This document shows positions 63,101 through 64,000 of a stretch of 64,000 nt of DNA, in pieces. Source of the DNA: Rhizaria sp. SCN 62-66 (taxonomy: Eukaryota > Rhizaria, unplaced); the NCBI GenBank assembly GCA_001724265.1, contig MEDY01000053.1:44087-108086 (forward strand). The letters are read 5' to 3'. The notes below the pieces were generated by a model. The model ran no database searches, was not told the origin of the DNA, and worked only from the letters and a program-made list of their open reading frames with translations. Each line of letters starts with the position of its first letter. Within the stretch, counting starts at the first letter, position 1. A program made the translations under genes and the position numbers.

Positions 63101-64000
63101 GTGGCTGCGGCAGCGGCGCCTGCAGCGCGGCCTGCTCCAGCGCGTTGCTGCGCAGCGGCGCCAGCAGCGCGAAGTCCGGCGCCACGTCCCACTCCGCGCC
63201 GTCTGCGGAGCCGGCATTGGCACTGCTCGCGGTCGCGGCCGCGGCCGCAGTCGCGTGCGGCGAGGGGAGGCCGAGGCGCGCGTAGCCCGCGGCGGCCGCG
63301 GCGGCGGTGGCGGCGGCGGCGTCCAGGTCTGCCGCGGTGCGGCCGCGCTCATCCTGAGCGGCAAAGGGCGAGAGCGCGAGCGGCGTGCTAAGCAGCAGCA
63401 CGAGCAGCCGGCTGGCCAGCGCAAAGGACAGCGAGTCCTCGGCCGCGAAGAGCGAGCGCACGACGATGCCCACGCCGCCCGCCTCAAACACGCGGCCGCG
63501 CAGCGCGCGCGACAGCCCCGGCGGCGCGCCCAGGCAGGGCACTTGCACGCGCGCGAGCGCCTCTGCGCCCACGGTCGCGCCCGCGATCCCCGCAGCAGCG
63601 GAGCCCCCGGCCCCCGCGCGCGTGTGCGTGTGCGCGTGCGCGGCCGCGAAGCCGTGCGGCAGCGCCAGCAGCCCCGCGAGCGCGCACAGCGCGGCGGGCT
63701 CATCGGTCAGCAGCGCGCTCAGCCAGTGGCTCGGTGGCACCCACACGGCCGTCGCGGCCGCCGCGGCCTGGCCCAGCGGCGCCGACACAGACGCGGCCGC
63801 GCCCATGGCCGCGAACGCGTACAGCGTCGCCGCGTCGAACCGTGCACGCGCTGCCGAGGCGTTGCCGCTCGGGGTCGCCGCGGCGGCTGCGGCGCCGGCT
63901 GCGGCGGCCGGGGGCAGCGCGGCGGCCACGGCGGCGGCGATGGCGGGCCCCGCCGCGGCGGCGAGCGGCGCGGCGCGGCAGTCGGCGCGGTAGGCTTGCG
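53992..64000 (-). CDS. Giant ARM/HEAT-like Ala-rich protein, 5' end beyond window
   Basis: Two visible exons on the minus strand: 64000-59241 (open at the window edge, frame continuing past it) and 59130-53992. They join EAIQ to AALSRAYSAAYTDW in phase 0, with donor GTGCGT and acceptor CTCACTCCAG. At least 3,298 residues. The first exon is mostly short amphipathic helices rich in Leu and Ala, such as PLWTVCQGALRRITALQALC and APAARALALLLLALPRAR. These look like armadillo/HEAT repeats broken by poly-Ala, and an Asp-rich acidic segment lies near 60350-60450. The second exon is largely disordered, with coiled-coil-like parts (RRHEDLQQYLQATEARTELA; LLAKEEMDELARLLGDTN) and Ser/Arg sites like RRRSxS. 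It ends in Gly/Ser repeats and SNYGAFGY. No catalytic motif or known family was recognised; a large scaffold is the most I can infer. It is convergent with KRI1 across 250 bases that contain nothing notable. Confidence 0.6.
54131..54164. repeat. CCCGAG hexanucleotide microsatellite
   Basis: Nearly six uninterrupted copies of CCCGAG. On the coding (minus) strand they encode the (Gly-Ser)n run near the C-terminus of the giant ARM-like protein. Such a tract is likely to vary in length between strains. Confidence 0.8.

Noticed and set aside
53992-63929. Two separate minus-strand genes (59232-63929 and 53992-59067)
   Set aside because: The upstream frame ends only two codons after a GTGCGT donor. 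A CTCACTCCAG acceptor at 59131-59140 restores the frame in phase 0, so one spliced gene is the simpler reading.
1-64000. Bacterial origin of the GC-rich sequence
   Set aside because: Spliceosomal introns, Elongator, KRI1, a mitochondrial presequence and MAP2K-like kinases require a eukaryote. No operons or Shine-Dalgarno spacing were seen.

Overview
This window is a 64-kb, very GC-rich piece of a nuclear genome from a unicellular eukaryote. Exons are extremely GC-rich and crowded with Ala/Ser/Gly/Gln low-complexity runs. Introns and intergenic stretches are AT-richer, genes lie on both strands without operon spacing, and ten GT..AG introns can be placed from conserved protein domains. The gene set (Elongator subunit, KRI1, mitochondrial polyprenyl synthase, PPPDE-PUL protein, MLF-like protein, 7TM gustatory-receptor-like protein) fits a free-living protist. 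I cannot assign the lineage from sequence alone.

Layout, left to right. 1-1485 (-): 3'-truncated gene for an unrecognised protein with a mitochondrial presequence. 2168-3981 (+): three-exon seven-helix protein resembling the gustatory-receptor-like (GRL) family. 4411-9357 (+): DEAH-helicase-like protein that keeps the fold but has lost the catalytic motifs. 9616-12915 (-): type II membrane acid-sphingomyelinase-like phosphoesterase. 13567-15456 (+): long-chain polyprenyl diphosphate synthase (COQ1 type). 16036-17175 (-): MLF-like protein with a Gln-rich N-terminus. 18226-39483 (+): 21.3-kb reading frame encoding PH-like domains, an STE-type kinase and a C-terminal MAP2K-like kinase, broken by one in-frame TAG inside the first kinase domain. 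40537-43555 (+): membrane-anchored GH1 glycosidase. 43930-46283 (-): PPPDE peptidase with a PUL-like C-terminus. 46695-49181 (-): ELP4. 49706-53738 (+): KRI1. 53992-64000 (-): giant ARM/HEAT-like protein in two exons, with its 5' end beyond the window.

The genes do not form one pathway. Points most worth attention are: (1) two tiers of a MAP-kinase-type cascade in one frame with an internal TAG; (2) a helicase-shaped protein without helicase chemistry; (3) a protist GRL candidate; (4) a nearly fixed GTNCGT 5' splice site, with C rather than A at +4 in nine of ten introns, which predicts a compensating change in U1 or U6 snRNA.

Limits: gene identities come from reading motifs by eye. Starts were chosen from base composition, presequences and splice signals, without transcript data. 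No tRNA, rRNA, transposon or CRISPR array was seen.
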